DNA of 64,000 bases from CAZBMD01 sp964493325 (GCA_964493325.1 CAZBMD010000001.1:208204-272203); one strand, 5' to 3'. Shown: positions 35,572 to 45,290, counted from the stretch's first letter. Notes: generated by a model from the sequence alone, not told the origin. Translations and numbers: made by a program.

Positions 35572-36207
35572 TTAAAAAATTAAATGTCGTAAAAAATGAT
35601 CACATACGGAAATTATGTGCATGAGCAGCATCTGTGTTTGCGGGATCATAAACAACCCGATCAAGAGAAAGATTGAATAGCGATAGAGCCACAACACTGC
35701 ACCTGGAAATTTCTCAGCAAGAAAAGCAACAACAATGTGGCTGCCATCAAGTGGTGGAATGGGGAGTAGGTTGAAAACGCCGAGCATGATATTAACGTAG
35801 GCAAGTGCTTCAAAAATTTGATTAAACGTTATGGCCACAGCTGCATTCATCATGTCGACAGGCATATATTTTATACAGACCATGGCAAAGATGGCGAGCA
35901 AAAAATTGGACAAAGGCCCTGCCAGAGCGGTCAGAATGGAGTATAGTTTGGGATGTTTGAAATTGCGGTGATCAAAGGGTACTGGTTTTGCCCAGCCTAT
36001 TCTGAAAACAAGCAGGAAAAAAAGACCCATTGGGTCGACGTGCGATAGCGGGTTGAGGGTTAACCGTCCCATCTTTTTTGCAGTGTTATCGCCCAAAAGG
36101 GTTCCAACAAGCGCGTGCGAGAACTCATGAAAAGACACGGCAGCAATAAATGCTGGTAGCATGATTGCTGCTTGCGCTAGAAAATTTATGAAAGCCGAAA
36201 AAGCCAT
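35572..36207 (-). CDS. Site-2 protease-family (M50) membrane metalloprotease
   Basis: The 211-residue multi-span membrane protein has the zinc motif 'HEFSH' (His27, Glu28, His31) in its first helix and the third-ligand motif '[12 protein letters not shown]' near residue 155. These are the two signatures of rhomboid-like-length S2P proteins without PDZ domains (the YwhC/Rv-type group). Such proteases cut membrane-bound regulators or leftover signal peptides. It is followed by tyrS and preceded by 13 bases by a paralog that has lost the zinc motif, so the two may act together. Confidence 0.9.
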   Translation of the reverse strand: MAFSAFINFLAQAAIMLPAFIAAVSFHEFSHALVGTLLGDNTAKKMGRLTLNPLSHVDPMGLFFLLVFRIGWAKPVPFDHRNFKHPKLYSILTALAGPLSNFLLAIFAMVCIKYMPVDMMNAAVAITFNQIFEALAYVNIMLGVFNLLPIPPLDGSHIVVAFLAEKFPGAVLWLYRYSIFLLIGLFMIPQTQMLLMHIISVCDHFLRHLIF

Positions 36208-36220
36208 GAATGGACCTTTA

Positions 36221-36943
36221 TTAAAAAACTAGAGTAGAGAGATTTTTTTTAATAACAGCTGCAACGAGCGAAATGCTACCAAAGAAAAAATCATTGATAC
36301 CTGGTAGAAAGAAAATTCCCAGCAAAATGAAGAGCGCATATTCTTCAAGCCAGTTAACGATAAATTGTTGAGATTGTGGGAGCACGTAGCGGAGTAATTT
36401 TCCTCCATCAAATGGCGGGAGAGGAATAAGATTAAGAACCCCAAAAAATACGGAAAGATCAATAATAGTTCTTAAAATTTCAAGAAGTGAAACAAGTACA
36501 TACAGAGGTATTTGAGTTATTAAAAGTATTTTGATAGCAATAACCGAAATGAACGCAAGAAGGACATTGCCAAACAATCCTGATAGCGCTGTCATAATGC
36601 CGCCAAGGCGGTAATTCTTAAAATTACTTTCTTCAATTGGGACTGGATGTGTCCATCGTACACCAAGAATGATGAGTAAGATAAGAAGCATTGAGCCAGG
36701 AATTGTCTCTCTGAGTAGGCTCCCAAAAAAGAAGAAGATAGCCATCATTGCCGTTAGTCCAAAAAGCTCAACGTGAGCAAGTGGATTGAGTGTAAGAAAG
36801 CCTTCTTCTTTTGCAGTGCTGTCGCCCATTAAATTGGCAACGCATGCTTGCATAAATCCTCTAAAGGTGAAAACTAATAAAAATACGGGGAAAAGTACCG
36901 CGATCTCTTTGAGCAACTGCAACACATGATTGGATATGATCAT
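36221..36943 (-). CDS. Site-2 protease paralog lacking the HExxH motif (probable pseudoprotease)
   Basis: The 240-residue membrane protein aligns along its length with the adjacent M50 protease: 'MGDSTAKEEGFLTLNPLAHV' matches '[20 protein letters not shown]', and 'LNLIPLPPFDGGK' matches '[13 protein letters not shown]'. The catalytic HEFSH is replaced by 'RGFMQ', removing both His ligands and the Glu. The Asp of the third motif is kept. It cannot be a zinc protease by the known mechanism; a regulatory or chaperone role for the neighbouring active copy is inferred, by analogy with inactive rhomboids. Confidence 0.85.
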   Translation of the reverse strand: MIISNHVLQLLKEIAVLFPVFLLVFTFRGFMQACVANLMGDSTAKEEGFLTLNPLAHVELFGLTAMMAIFFFFGSLLRETIPGSMLLILLIILGVRWTHPVPIEESNFKNYRLGGIMTALSGLFGNVLLAFISVIAIKILLITQIPLYVLVSLLEILRTIIDLSVFFGVLNLIPLPPFDGGKLLRYVLPQSQQFIVNWLEEYALFILLGIFFLPGINDFFFGSISLVAAVIKKNLSTLVF

Positions 36944-37040
36944 TTTTGTTCCTTTGTCGACATCTCATATTTTTTGATTACAATTTTTATAGCAAACATA
37001 CAAGAGAGAGAAGTTCTGTATTTTAAAAAAAGGAGAGCGT

Positions 37041-39386
37041 ATGAGAGCGCACGATGCTTCACCATTGAGGCAGAAAAATCAATTGGCACATCCGTGGTGG
37101 TATACCCTAATTCCTCCGAGCCTTCTTGTCGTTTTGACCAGTCTTTTCTATTATCCGTCCCTTGGTTATCCGTTTCAGTTTGACGATATTGCAAACATTT
37201 CCAAGAAATTTGCCATAAGGTTTGATAACCCATTTTCTCGTTGGCGCGGTAGTTCGCGTTGGGTAGGAGAATACCTTAATACTCTCAATTACCAAATTGG
37301 TCGCTTTGATCCGTTTTATTACAGGCTTTTCAATCTTGTCATTCACCTCTTGGCAGGCTTGATATTATTCTATCTCATTCTGGATTTGTGTAAATTTTTA
37401 AAAACAAAGCCCTTTTTCTACGATAATCGTCTTGCAATTGCTTTTAGCACGGCCGCATTGTTTTTACTGCATCCTGTTCAAACCCAAACTGTTTCGTATG
37501 TTATTCAGGCCCGACTTGAAGGACTTGCAAGTTTATTTATTCTTGCCACCTTGTGGTCGTATGTCCGCATTTTTATGGTTCAGTCTCTGCCTGCAAAGGT
37601 ATTATTGGGAGCTCTTTTTGGGTTCTTGACATTTTTATCGTGCGGAACAAAAGAGCTTGTTGTTGTTCTTCCGTTCCTACTCTTGCTTGTTGATTGGTTT
37701 TTTATTTCCCAAGAAACCTGGAGCAAGTTTAAGGTGAGGTTCTTTGTGTATCTTACTTTTGCGGCTGTTTTTACAATGCTGGTGGCAAGTTACATGGGCA
37801 AAAACTTTTTTGCCGATGCGCTCCGGCTCAAGCTTGTGACCGGTAATAATCGTGGCAATATTTTGACGGATCATGCTTTTGATATTATCACACCGTTCTC
37901 GTATTTGATCTCGCAATTTAGAGTTGTGTGGCACTATTTAACGATGTTTGTTTGGCCTGTTGGCATTAGTGTTGAGTATGACTGGAAGCTGGCACAGTCA
38001 TTTTGGTCATTTAGTGTTCTTGTTCCATTGATGTTATTACTTACAGTTCTTGGCTTTGCTGTAAGGGCAATGAGTTCAAAGAAAAATAGCTTATTTGCTT
38101 TTGGCCTGTTTTGGTTTTTCATTAGTGTTGCTCCTCGCGCAAGCATCATTCCATCTCCAGAGCTGGTGTGCGATTATAAAACCTATCTTGCATCAATTGG
38201 CGTCATGTTCATCTTGGCGGTAGTTCTTGTCATGTTTGTGCAAAAAGTAATGAAGCACATCAAAGATTTACCGGTTCTTTTTGCAGGACAATGGGGTCAG
38301 GTTGCAGCGCTTGCTGTTTTAGTTGTGCCGCTAGGTTTTGCTTCGTACGAGCGCAACAAGATATGGGAATCGTCAATTGCTTTTTGGGAAGATAATATCA
38401 AAAAGGCGCCAAAAAAAGCCCGTGTCTGGAACAACGCTGGCGTGGCATATTCAGAAGCAGGCAGGATTGATGAAGCGCTTGTAGCGTACAAAAAAGCGAT
38501 AGATCTTGATAAGGTATATTCTGATCCGCTTAGCAACATTGCTGTTGCATATTCGATGAAGGGTGATATTGATAAGGCTATAGAGTCGTTGAAATCAGCG
38601 CTCGTGATTTGTCCAAACTACCCCGAGGCTTACAACAATATTGGTTCATTGCTGATTCAAAAAAAGCAGTATGATGAAGCTGAACGAGCTCTTGATATTG
38701 CAATTAGACTTCGTCCATACTACGGCAAGGCTTTTTATAACCTTGCTCGCCTGGCAGAAGAGAAAAAAGATGATGCAAAGGCGTGGGAATATTTGGCAAA
38801 AGCAACAGAGGGTGATCTTGACACTCCTGAAGTATTTTTCAAATTTGGGCAGATGAGTATGAAAACTCAAAAATTTGCCGAAGCTGTTCAAGCGTTTGAA
38901 AAAGTTGTTGCACACGGCATCTCAGACTCTCAAGTGTGGTTTAACTTGGCTAATGCTTATTTTATGACTAACGAGATTGATAAAGCTGAAACAATTTATC
39001 AACGATTAGTGCGCGATAATCCGCTTGATGGTCGTTTTGTTTACAATTTAGGTGAGGCGTATTATACAAAAAAAGAGTTTGCTCAGGCTCTTGATCTGTT
39101 CAAACGTGCAACGCAGCTGCCCAACCCACTGGCTCAATCTTTTTTCCGTGTTGCAAGTTGTTATGAGCAGCTCAAGGAATACGATGAAGCTCTGGATTAC
39201 TTGAATAGTGTTTTAGAGTACAACGCTCCTGAAGAATTTAAAAAAGTGGTCAAGAGTGAACTTACGCGCATCAGTCTGCAGCAAAAAGTTAATGAGGGGA
39301 ATGGTAGCATTAAGCTTTCTGATTTAAAGCAAGCGTTTGCTTTGAAAGAAGGAGCTTCGGCCGAAAAAGGAAAAGGAGTTGTTTAA
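37041..39386 (+). CDS. TMTC-like membrane protein with C-terminal TPR repeats (copy 1)
   Basis: The 781-residue protein has about 10-12 membrane helices (residues 20-430), including a luminal/periplasmic 'FQFDDIANI' near residue 50 that resembles the Asp motif of GT-C glycosyltransferases. At least seven TPR units follow (about residues 458-745), starting 'NAGVAYSEAGRIDEALVAYK'. This layout matches the TMTC/DUF1736 family, whose eukaryotic members are O-mannosyltransferases. The protein may glycosylate secreted proteins. It is followed at once by a paralog (TAATG overlap). The start follows AAAAAAAGGAGAGCGT. Confidence 0.82.
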   Translation: MRAHDASPLRQKNQLAHPWWYTLIPPSLLVVLTSLFYYPSLGYPFQFDDIANISKKFAIRFDNPFSRWRGSSRWVGEYLNTLNYQIGRFDPFYYRLFNLVIHLLAGLILFYLILDLCKFLKTKPFFYDNRLAIAFSTAALFLLHPVQTQTVSYVIQARLEGLASLFILATLWSYVRIFMVQSLPAKVLLGALFGFLTFLSCGTKELVVVLPFLLLLVDWFFISQETWSKFKVRFFVYLTFAAVFTMLVASYMGKNFFADALRLKLVTGNNRGNILTDHAFDIITPFSYLISQFRVVWHYLTMFVWPVGISVEYDWKLAQSFWSFSVLVPLMLLLTVLGFAVRAMSSKKNSLFAFGLFWFFISVAPRASIIPSPELVCDYKTYLASIGVMFILAVVLVMFVQKVMKHIKDLPVLFAGQWGQVAALAVLVVPLGFASYERNKIWESSIAFWEDNIKKAPKKARVWNNAGVAYSEAGRIDEALVAYKKAIDLDKVYSDPLSNIAVAYSMKGDIDKAIESLKSALVICPNYPEAYNNIGSLLIQKKQYDEAERALDIAIRLRPYYGKAFYNLARLAEEKKDDAKAWEYLAKATEGDLDTPEVFFKFGQMSMKTQKFAEAVQAFEKVVAHGISDSQVWFNLANAYFMTNEIDKAETIYQRLVRDNPLDGRFVYNLGEAYYTKKEFAQALDLFKRATQLPNPLAQSFFRVASCYEQLKEYDEALDYLNSVLEYNAPEEFKKVVKSELTRISLQQKVNEGNGSIKLSDLKQAFALKEGASAEKGKGVV

Positions 39387-41590
39387 TGAATAAGTCTCAC
39401 GATACAACAGCAGAAAAGGGATATTCATTTTTGTATACGGCACTTGTGCCAATACTTATGAGCATTGTTGCTTTTCTTGTCTATTATCCGTCGCTTGTGT
39501 ACGGATTTTTGTTTGATGATCTGCCAACCATTACACAGTATGTTCACGTGCGTGTGTTCGATCCACTTGGGCAATTTTTTTCTAATCCTCGTTGGATCTC
39601 AAGAGTTCTCAATCAGTTTACCTACAAATATTGGGAAACCAATCCATTTGCGTATCGGATGATTGATTTGATGATGCACCTGCTCATCGGTCTTATGATT
39701 TTTTATACCATGCTCTCTTTATTGTCAGGCCTCAAGCAAGATTCGCTTGCTAAGCGTTATGCCTATCTTTTATCGCTGATGACAACAGGATTGTTTTTGC
39801 TGCATCCTGTTCAAACACAGACTGTTTCGTATATTACACAAATGCGTCTTGAAGGGCTTGTTGCTCTTTTTAGTTTTGCAGTTATTCTCTCGTTTGTGTA
39901 TGCGGTAAAAACGTCTCAAAATTGGTTGTATGCGCTTTCATTTATTTTGGCTGCATTTGCAGCTGGAACAAAAGAGATAGTTGTTGTCCTTCCTGTGCTG
40001 CTGGTGCTGGTTGATTGGTTTTTGATTGCTCAAGGTGATTGGGAAAATTTTCAAACACGACTTTCTATCCATGTTTCTTATTTCACTATTGTTTTGGGAA
40101 CCATGTTCTACATGGGTGTCGTAAGGCCGGGAAATATTGTATCGCTTGCGGGTGCACAACTTCATAATAATCGTGGAAACATTTTGACCTCTGATTTGCA
40201 TGAACCTATTACCATGTTTCCGTTTATGATTTCTCAATTCAAAGTCATTCTGCATTATCTCAAAATTTTTGTCTGGCCAATGAATCTTAGCTTTGATTAC
40301 AACATGAAGTTGTCCCCATCTATTTTTTCACTTGACGTTCTTGTACCCCTCACGCTTCTTGCTGGTATGTGCTGGTATGCAGTGCGTACATGGCTTCAGG
40401 ACAAAGCTAATCTTTGGGTTTTTGGGTTCGCATGGTTTATGGTTTCAATACTGCCCCGTGCTAGTATTTTTCCATCAACCGAGCTTGTGTGTGATTACAA
40501 AACCTATCTAGGGTCTTTTGGCATGATGTTTATCATTGCCCTTGGTGTTGTATATTTGTTTGATTATGCTTTTAATAAGATAAAGGATATGAGTATGATG
40601 GCACAAAAAACAGCGGTGCAAGTATCATTTGTTTTGATGTTGTGTGTTGGCCTTGGGTTGACCGCCAAAGAAAGAAATGAAGTATGGAGCAGCGAGCTTG
40701 CTTTTTGGGGCGATGTTGCAGAAAAAACTAATTACGAAAAAGGTCGTGTTTTGAATAACTTTGCAACAGCAAAGTGGGAAGATGGTCAACGAGAGGAAGC
40801 TTTAAAGTATTATAACCTTGCAATTAATGTTGACCCTAACTACGCAGAGCCTCACATCAATCTTGGTACAATTTATCAAGCGCAAGATAATAATGAAGAA
40901 GCTTTAAAGCATTATGCTCGAGCTCTTGAGATTGGAGAAGCTCATCCTCAATTGTTTAACAATCTTGGCTTTTTGCAGCTTGCTCAAAATAATTATGAAG
41001 TAGCAGAGATGGCATTTCGACAGGCGCTTGAAATTAATCCGCTTTACAGCCCAGCTCACATGGGAATGGGTAAAATTTACCAACATCAAGGTAAATTGGT
41101 TGAAGCGCTTAGTTCTTTTGAAAACGCTTTGAATGGTGATGTGCAAACAGAAGAATTATTGTATCTTCATGGAACCTTGTGCGCAGAACTTGGTGCTCCA
41201 GATCAAGCGCTCAAGAGCTTGCAGCGTTTGCCAAAAGATTATCAAGATGTGTCGTTTCAATTGGCAAGTTGCTACTACAATCTTGGCGATTATAAAAATG
41301 CGCGAGCAAACTTTGATGAAGCGTTTAAGAAAGATCCCAATAATGTTGTGTGTGCTTATAACTATGCTCAAGCATTATTAAATCTTGGAGAGTATGACAA
41401 AGCTCTTCCATTGTTTGCAGTTGCAGCCAATGATGTGCCATACGCCCATCTTCATATTGCAAAATGCTTATTTGGTCTTGGTGATGCAGAGTCTGCTACC
41501 AAGGAGTTAAAAGAGATAATAAAATTGACACAAAATAGTGACCTAAAGAAAGATTGTGCAAGTCTCTTGCAAGAAATTAATCGTGGATAA
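39386..41590 (+). CDS. TMTC-like membrane protein with C-terminal TPR repeats (copy 2)
   Basis: A 734-residue paralog of the preceding gene, starting one base before its stop ends (TAATG). The membrane part shares long blocks: 'FLLHPVQTQTVSYITQMRLE', 'AAGTKEIVVVLPVLLVLVDW', 'PRASIFPSTELVCDYKTYL'. The Asp motif 'FLFDDLPTI' lies near residue 45. TPR units run from about residue 452 to 725. Pairing of two copies suggests a heterodimer or two substrate ranges; that is inferred. The 3' end is followed by a short palindromic repeat. Confidence 0.82.
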   Translation: MNKSHDTTAEKGYSFLYTALVPILMSIVAFLVYYPSLVYGFLFDDLPTITQYVHVRVFDPLGQFFSNPRWISRVLNQFTYKYWETNPFAYRMIDLMMHLLIGLMIFYTMLSLLSGLKQDSLAKRYAYLLSLMTTGLFLLHPVQTQTVSYITQMRLEGLVALFSFAVILSFVYAVKTSQNWLYALSFILAAFAAGTKEIVVVLPVLLVLVDWFLIAQGDWENFQTRLSIHVSYFTIVLGTMFYMGVVRPGNIVSLAGAQLHNNRGNILTSDLHEPITMFPFMISQFKVILHYLKIFVWPMNLSFDYNMKLSPSIFSLDVLVPLTLLAGMCWYAVRTWLQDKANLWVFGFAWFMVSILPRASIFPSTELVCDYKTYLGSFGMMFIIALGVVYLFDYAFNKIKDMSMMAQKTAVQVSFVLMLCVGLGLTAKERNEVWSSELAFWGDVAEKTNYEKGRVLNNFATAKWEDGQREEALKYYNLAINVDPNYAEPHINLGTIYQAQDNNEEALKHYARALEIGEAHPQLFNNLGFLQLAQNNYEVAEMAFRQALEINPLYSPAHMGMGKIYQHQGKLVEALSSFENALNGDVQTEELLYLHGTLCAELGAPDQALKSLQRLPKDYQDVSFQLASCYYNLGDYKNARANFDEAFKKDPNNVVCAYNYAQALLNLGEYDKALPLFAVAANDVPYAHLHIAKCLFGLGDAESATKELKEIIKLTQNSDLKKDCASLLQEINRG

Positions 41591-41619
41591 ATAAACAAAT
41601 TTTGTTTATTATTTTGCAC
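41587..41619 (+). repeat. 33-bp direct repeat, copy 1, with perfect AT palindrome
   Basis: This repeat overlaps the stop of the second TMTC gene and shares 28 of 33 bases with 42018-42050. It contains a perfect 21-base palindrome (AATAAACAAA-T-TTTGTTTATT). The two copies bracket the small gene 41648-42010. Confidence 0.8.
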
Positions 41620-41647
41620 AGGGCATAAGTTAAGGATGGATTAAACG

Positions 41648-42010
41648 ATGAATTTGAGAATTTTAGTATTATTAGCTTTATTTGGTGTTTCTTTTAGCTG
41701 TCACGCTGTTTTAGTTAAGATGCCTTCTGCTGAAATTTTAGCAGAGCGCTTGGAAGAAATGCACCTGGAATACTTTGCTCAAAAAACCAATATTGTAGAA
41801 GATCTTGCTGGACAAGAAAAAGAAGCCATAGCTGTTGTCGTGGCTTTAAACGTTGCTTTCCTTAGCTACTCAAAGGTCTTGCGAGAAAATCCTCATGCGG
41901 GAATGCTGGAACTCCAAGTAAATCTGTTGAAATTAGATATCCTTAATACTCTGTTACAAGATTTTCCTGACGCCATTGCGGAATTGAAATCATTTGGACT
42001 TTACAAATGA
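41648..42010 (+). CDS. Small secreted helical protein
   Basis: A 120-residue protein with a signal peptide ('MNLRILVLLALFGVSFSCHA') after an AAGGATGG-type ribosome binding site. The mature part is all helical, with regularly spaced Leu and Ile, and has no motif I recognise. It is flanked by two copies of a 33-bp direct repeat and ends before a strong terminator. It may be part of the TMTC transcript. The function is unknown. Confidence 0.65.
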   Translation: MNLRILVLLALFGVSFSCHAVLVKMPSAEILAERLEEMHLEYFAQKTNIVEDLAGQEKEAIAVVVALNVAFLSYSKVLRENPHAGMLELQVNLLKLDILNTLLQDFPDAIAELKSFGLYK

Positions 42011-42017
42011 GTTGTGC

Positions 42018-42050
42018 ATAAATAAACAAAATTTGTGTATCATTTTACGC
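42018..42050 (+). repeat. 33-bp direct repeat, copy 2
   Basis: Second copy of the repeat at 41587, 28 of 33 bases identical. The palindrome is partly decayed here. It lies just after the stop of the small secreted-protein gene. Confidence 0.8.
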
Positions 42051-42067
42051 AAAAAAGATAAACTTAC

Positions 42068-42102
42068 ACAGGACCGCGATGATGCGGTCCTGTACTTTTT
42101 TA
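42068..42102 (+). terminator. Strong intrinsic terminator
   Basis: A GC-rich stem ACAGGACCGC / GCGGTCCTGT with a 6-base loop is followed by ACTTTTTT. It ends the TMTC/small-protein transcript before the isomerase gene at 42123. Confidence 0.9.
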
Positions 42103-42122
42103 ACGTGACGCAAAGGTGACAA

Positions 42123-43136
42123 ATGATGATGCTTAATGAATCAATGAAGTGGCCTGAAAAATTGCTTGAAGGATATGATCTAGGACAAGATTTTTATCGG
42201 CTGCATGCGCTTAATTTTCCACGAAAAATAAAACGAATTGTTTTTGTAGGAATGGGCGGGTCTGGAATCGCTGGCAAAATTTTTCAAACTTTTTTTGATA
42301 AAAAAAGTAAAATATCGGTGGTTATTGTTGATTCATGCGAGCTGCCAAATAATATTGATGCCGAGTCTTTGGTGATTGTGATGTCTTATTCGGGCAACAC
42401 CTGGGAAGCTCTTGATGTACTACAAGAATCGCTTAATCGGTTTTTACCAACCATCGTCATTGCTCATGGTGGCAGAGCTGTCGAAATTGCTCAGGCAAGA
42501 AACATCCCTTTTCTTTTGATGCCAGTATCATCAGCGCCGCGTGCGGCCTTGGGTCATTATTTGGGCATTTTATGCGCTATTTTTCAATCCTTGGGCCTTC
42601 TTGATGGGAAGTTTTTATTGGACCATTGGATTGGTCATGCCAAACGCTATTTGCCACAGCTTTCTGAGCAGCGGTTTTATGATGAGTTTGTTGCTCTTGC
42701 TCTAGATCTTGACATCTTTCACTTGTGGGGTATTCGCGGATATACCGATGCAGTAGCTTTTAGGGCTCAAACCCAGTTTAACGAAAATAGCAAGGTTGCT
42801 GCTGTCAGTACTATTTTCCCCGAAGTGTGCCATAATTTGATTGTTGGAATGAGTAAGTTTAATAAAAAGCCTCTTGTAGTCGTTTTTTCGACCGATTTTT
42901 TGCCGCTACATCTAATGACCGGTCTTGAGGTAACGCTTGAGATTTTGCGGGAAAAGGGGGTTGTTCTTTACAAAACGCCTATTTTGGGGGATACTCTTGA
43001 AGGGCAGATATTTAATATCGTGCTTTGGTCTGATTTTGCTTCCAACTTTCTGGCGTTAGCGCGTGGGGTTGATGCACTTCCGGTTCATATAATTGATCAG
43101 TTAAAAGTAAAACAAAAACACAAGGGAATCTCGTAG
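42123..43136 (+). CDS. Bifunctional phosphoglucose/phosphomannose isomerase
   Basis: The 337-residue protein has two SIS sugar-isomerase domains. 'FVGMGGSGIAGKIF' (near residue 42), 'IVMSYSGNTWEALD' (near residue 82) and 'SSAPRAALGHYLG' are signatures of the short bifunctional PGI/PMI family, which interconverts glucose-6-P, mannose-6-P and fructose-6-P. It would supply mannose or hexose phosphates for glycan building, which fits the TMTC-like and aminotransferase genes. The start follows AAAGGTGACAA. rpmE follows after 13 bases. Confidence 0.9.
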   Translation: MMMLNESMKWPEKLLEGYDLGQDFYRLHALNFPRKIKRIVFVGMGGSGIAGKIFQTFFDKKSKISVVIVDSCELPNNIDAESLVIVMSYSGNTWEALDVLQESLNRFLPTIVIAHGGRAVEIAQARNIPFLLMPVSSAPRAALGHYLGILCAIFQSLGLLDGKFLLDHWIGHAKRYLPQLSEQRFYDEFVALALDLDIFHLWGIRGYTDAVAFRAQTQFNENSKVAAVSTIFPEVCHNLIVGMSKFNKKPLVVVFSTDFLPLHLMTGLEVTLEILREKGVVLYKTPILGDTLEGQIFNIVLWSDFASNFLALARGVDALPVHIIDQLKVKQKHKGIS

Positions 43137-43149
43137 AGGTTTTTGACAT

Positions 43150-43356
43150 ATGAAAAAAGAAATTCACCCAGAAGTAATAGAAATTACAGCCCGTTGCGTT
43201 TGTGGAACCACATTCCCATCGATCTCTACCCAATCAAAAATTGATGTAGATATTTGTTCAATGTGTCACCCATTTTTCACCGGTCAGCAAAAGTTTGTTG
43301 ATACAGCTGGTCGTATTGAAAAATTCCAAAAGCGTTTTGCAAAAAACAGCAAGTAA
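43150..43356 (+). CDS. rpmE: 50S ribosomal protein L31, zinc-binding form
   Basis: The 68-residue protein carries all four zinc-ligand cysteines (16, 18, 36, 39) of the C+ form of L31, with the typical '[13 protein letters not shown]' start and '[20 protein letters not shown]' core. Pairing with prfA directly downstream is a common bacterial arrangement. Confidence 0.96.
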   Translation: MKKEIHPEVIEITARCVCGTTFPSISTQSKIDVDICSMCHPFFTGQQKFVDTAGRIEKFQKRFAKNSK

Positions 43357-43382
43357 CATTTTTACAGATCAAAGTAGAGAGT

Positions 43383-44453
43383 ATGCTTGATTGGTCCTTT
43401 GTACAAAAGGAATTCGAATTGCTAAACGAGAAGCTTTCTGGCTCTGCGCTCGACCAGCGCGAGCGAGCTACGCTTCAACGGCAAGCATCGATGTATAAAA
43501 ATGTCCTTGATCTTCATCATCAAATTGAAGAGATTCAACGTTCCATTGATGAAAATAAAAGTCAGATGGATCTTGAAGATGGTGAATTGCGTAAACTTTA
43601 TGAAGATGAAGTTACCGCTGGTCAGGCAAAACTTGTACAACTCAATCAAGAACTTGAAGAGATGCTGTATCCAGCCGATGAACGAGATGAGCGCTCGGTA
43701 TTTATAGAAATACGAGCGGGAACAGGCGGTCAGGAGGCGGCTCTTTTTGCTGCAGATTTGTATAAAATGTATCATAATGCTGCTCTTGCAAAGAACTGGA
43801 CAGTTTCTATGGTTGAGAGCAGTACCACCGATCTTGGTGGGTACAAAGAACTTGTGATGCACATCAAGGGCAAAAAAGTTTTCAAATATTTTAAATTTGA
43901 AGCTGGCGTCCACCGTGTGCAGCGTGTTCCAAAAACCGAAAGCCAAGGTAGAATTCACACATCAACGGTGACGGTTGCAGTAATGCCCGAAGCTGATGAT
44001 GTTGATGTTCAAATTAACCCGGCAGATTTACGTATTGATACTTACCGCTCAAGTGGTGCTGGTGGTCAGCACGTCAACACTACCGATTCTGCAATTCGAA
44101 TTACTCATATTCCAACCGGCGTTGTTGTAACCTGTCAAGATGAGCGCTCGCAAACTAAAAATAAAGCTAAGGCTATGAAAGTTTTGCAGGCGCGTATTTT
44201 TGAGGCAGAAGTTGCAAAACGAGAAGCCGAAGAGAGCGCAAATCGTAAGCAACAAGTTGGAGCTGGTGATCGTGCAGAAAAAATTCGTACCTATAATTTT
44301 CCACAAAATCGTGTTACCGACCATCGTACAGAGACCACGCTCAAAAAGCTGGACCTTGTGATGGAGGGTGATATTGATGATCTTATCAATCCTCTTCTCG
44401 AATGGGATATCTCCCAAAGACGTGCAAAAGGCACACTTTTTAAGACAGTGTAA
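43383..44453 (+). CDS. prfA: Peptide chain release factor 1
   Basis: RF1 ends translation at UAA and UAG. The codon-reading P-x-T motif is 'PKT' (residues 183-185) and the catalytic 'GGQ' is at residues 227-229. The PCRF domain precedes them. The 356-residue length is normal. It follows rpmE by 26 bases. The methyltransferase prmC, often next to prfA, is not here. The presence of PxT rather than SPF separates it from RF2. Confidence 0.97.
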   Translation: MLDWSFVQKEFELLNEKLSGSALDQRERATLQRQASMYKNVLDLHHQIEEIQRSIDENKSQMDLEDGELRKLYEDEVTAGQAKLVQLNQELEEMLYPADERDERSVFIEIRAGTGGQEAALFAADLYKMYHNAALAKNWTVSMVESSTTDLGGYKELVMHIKGKKVFKYFKFEAGVHRVQRVPKTESQGRIHTSTVTVAVMPEADDVDVQINPADLRIDTYRSSGAGGQHVNTTDSAIRITHIPTGVVVTCQDERSQTKNKAKAMKVLQARIFEAEVAKREAEESANRKQQVGAGDRAEKIRTYNFPQNRVTDHRTETTLKKLDLVMEGDIDDLINPLLEWDISQRRAKGTLFKTV

Positions 44454-44467
44454 TTGTTTATGCCGTT

Positions 44468-45118
44468 TTAGATTTCACTAGAAAAATCTGACTCTTGCTC
44501 TGTGTGCAATTCTTGTTTTGCATAACAAGTAAGCCAATTGAAGTTAACTTGTATGACGATTGTTGTATCTGTTGTTTGAATAAAGATATTACATTCCTGC
44601 TGTAGTGGTTGTTTTTGATCATCATGAAGAAAAGTATTGTCTGGTCGCAGCATGTAGGTTCGCAGCGATTGTTCAAGAGTTTTTACAAGGTTAGAGATAT
44701 TTTCTTTGGTATTAAAATCCCTATGAATAATGCTTATCATGGATGAGTTGTGGTTTTTTAAAAGCTCTATTTCGTACCGTTGAAGCAGGGACAGATACTG
44801 AGGCTCAGTATCATCGTGTACTAAAAATTTTATAAAGCAGTCTACGCACATGCATGACGGGTCGGCTGTTTTAATATATCGAGCGCATTGTTTTTTGAAT
44901 ATTTTTTTTGCGACTTTTTTAATATCAAGATGCTGATGTTTTTCTGAAAAAATATTTAATTGTCCTGAGCCAAGTTTTTGGTACACCTGAGCATTGCTAT
45001 AACAATCTTGAATGAGGGTTATGAGTCGCTCATTAGTAATCATGTATTTTGCATTAAGATTTCCATGGAGGGGTGTGGCTGCAATCAGCATCAAAAATAA
45101 AATACCTACTTTGTGCAT
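44468..45118 (-). CDS. Secreted hypothetical protein, paralog of 45512-46168
   Basis: The 216-residue protein has a signal peptide ('MHKVGILFLMLIAATPLHG'). It shares layout and short blocks with the next upstream gene: 'KYMITNERLITLIQD' against 'KYLISANRLSQLISD', and 'CNIFIQTTD...VNFNWLT' against 'LNIFIETTN...VNYNWST'. Unlike the paralog it has a Cys cluster ('CMCVDCF') near residue 95. No known family. It is convergent with prfA, with 14 bases between stops. Confidence 0.7.
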   Translation of the reverse strand: MHKVGILFLMLIAATPLHGNLNAKYMITNERLITLIQDCYSNAQVYQKLGSGQLNIFSEKHQHLDIKKVAKKIFKKQCARYIKTADPSCMCVDCFIKFLVHDDTEPQYLSLLQRYEIELLKNHNSSMISIIHRDFNTKENISNLVKTLEQSLRTYMLRPDNTFLHDDQKQPLQQECNIFIQTTDTTIVIQVNFNWLTCYAKQELHTEQESDFSSEI

Positions 45119-45152
45119 ACAATTTTCCCCTTTTTTTCAATCATAAAAGTAG

Positions 45153-45183
45153 CGATAGCTCAGTTACTGTAACTGAGCTATCG
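45153..45183. terminator. Perfect 14-bp hairpin
   Basis: CGATAGCTCAGTTA and TAACTGAGCTATCG pair perfectly around a CTG loop. It lies 35 bases upstream of the minus-strand gene at 45118. It has no U-tract, so it may be a promoter-proximal operator or 5' leader hairpin rather than a terminator. Confidence 0.5.
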
Positions 45184-45290
45184 GCATCTCTGCAATAGTT
45201 TGCTGATCTAATAAAGGCTCTGTTGAGTTTTTAAAGGAGAAATTAAGAAAAATAGTTGTATTGATATTGTAAAATTATACACAATAGCAG

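Noticed and set aside
36221..36943. Second S2P gene as a pseudogene
   Set aside because: The frame is full length, the fold motifs are conserved and only catalytic residues are changed, so a maintained non-catalytic protein is more likely.
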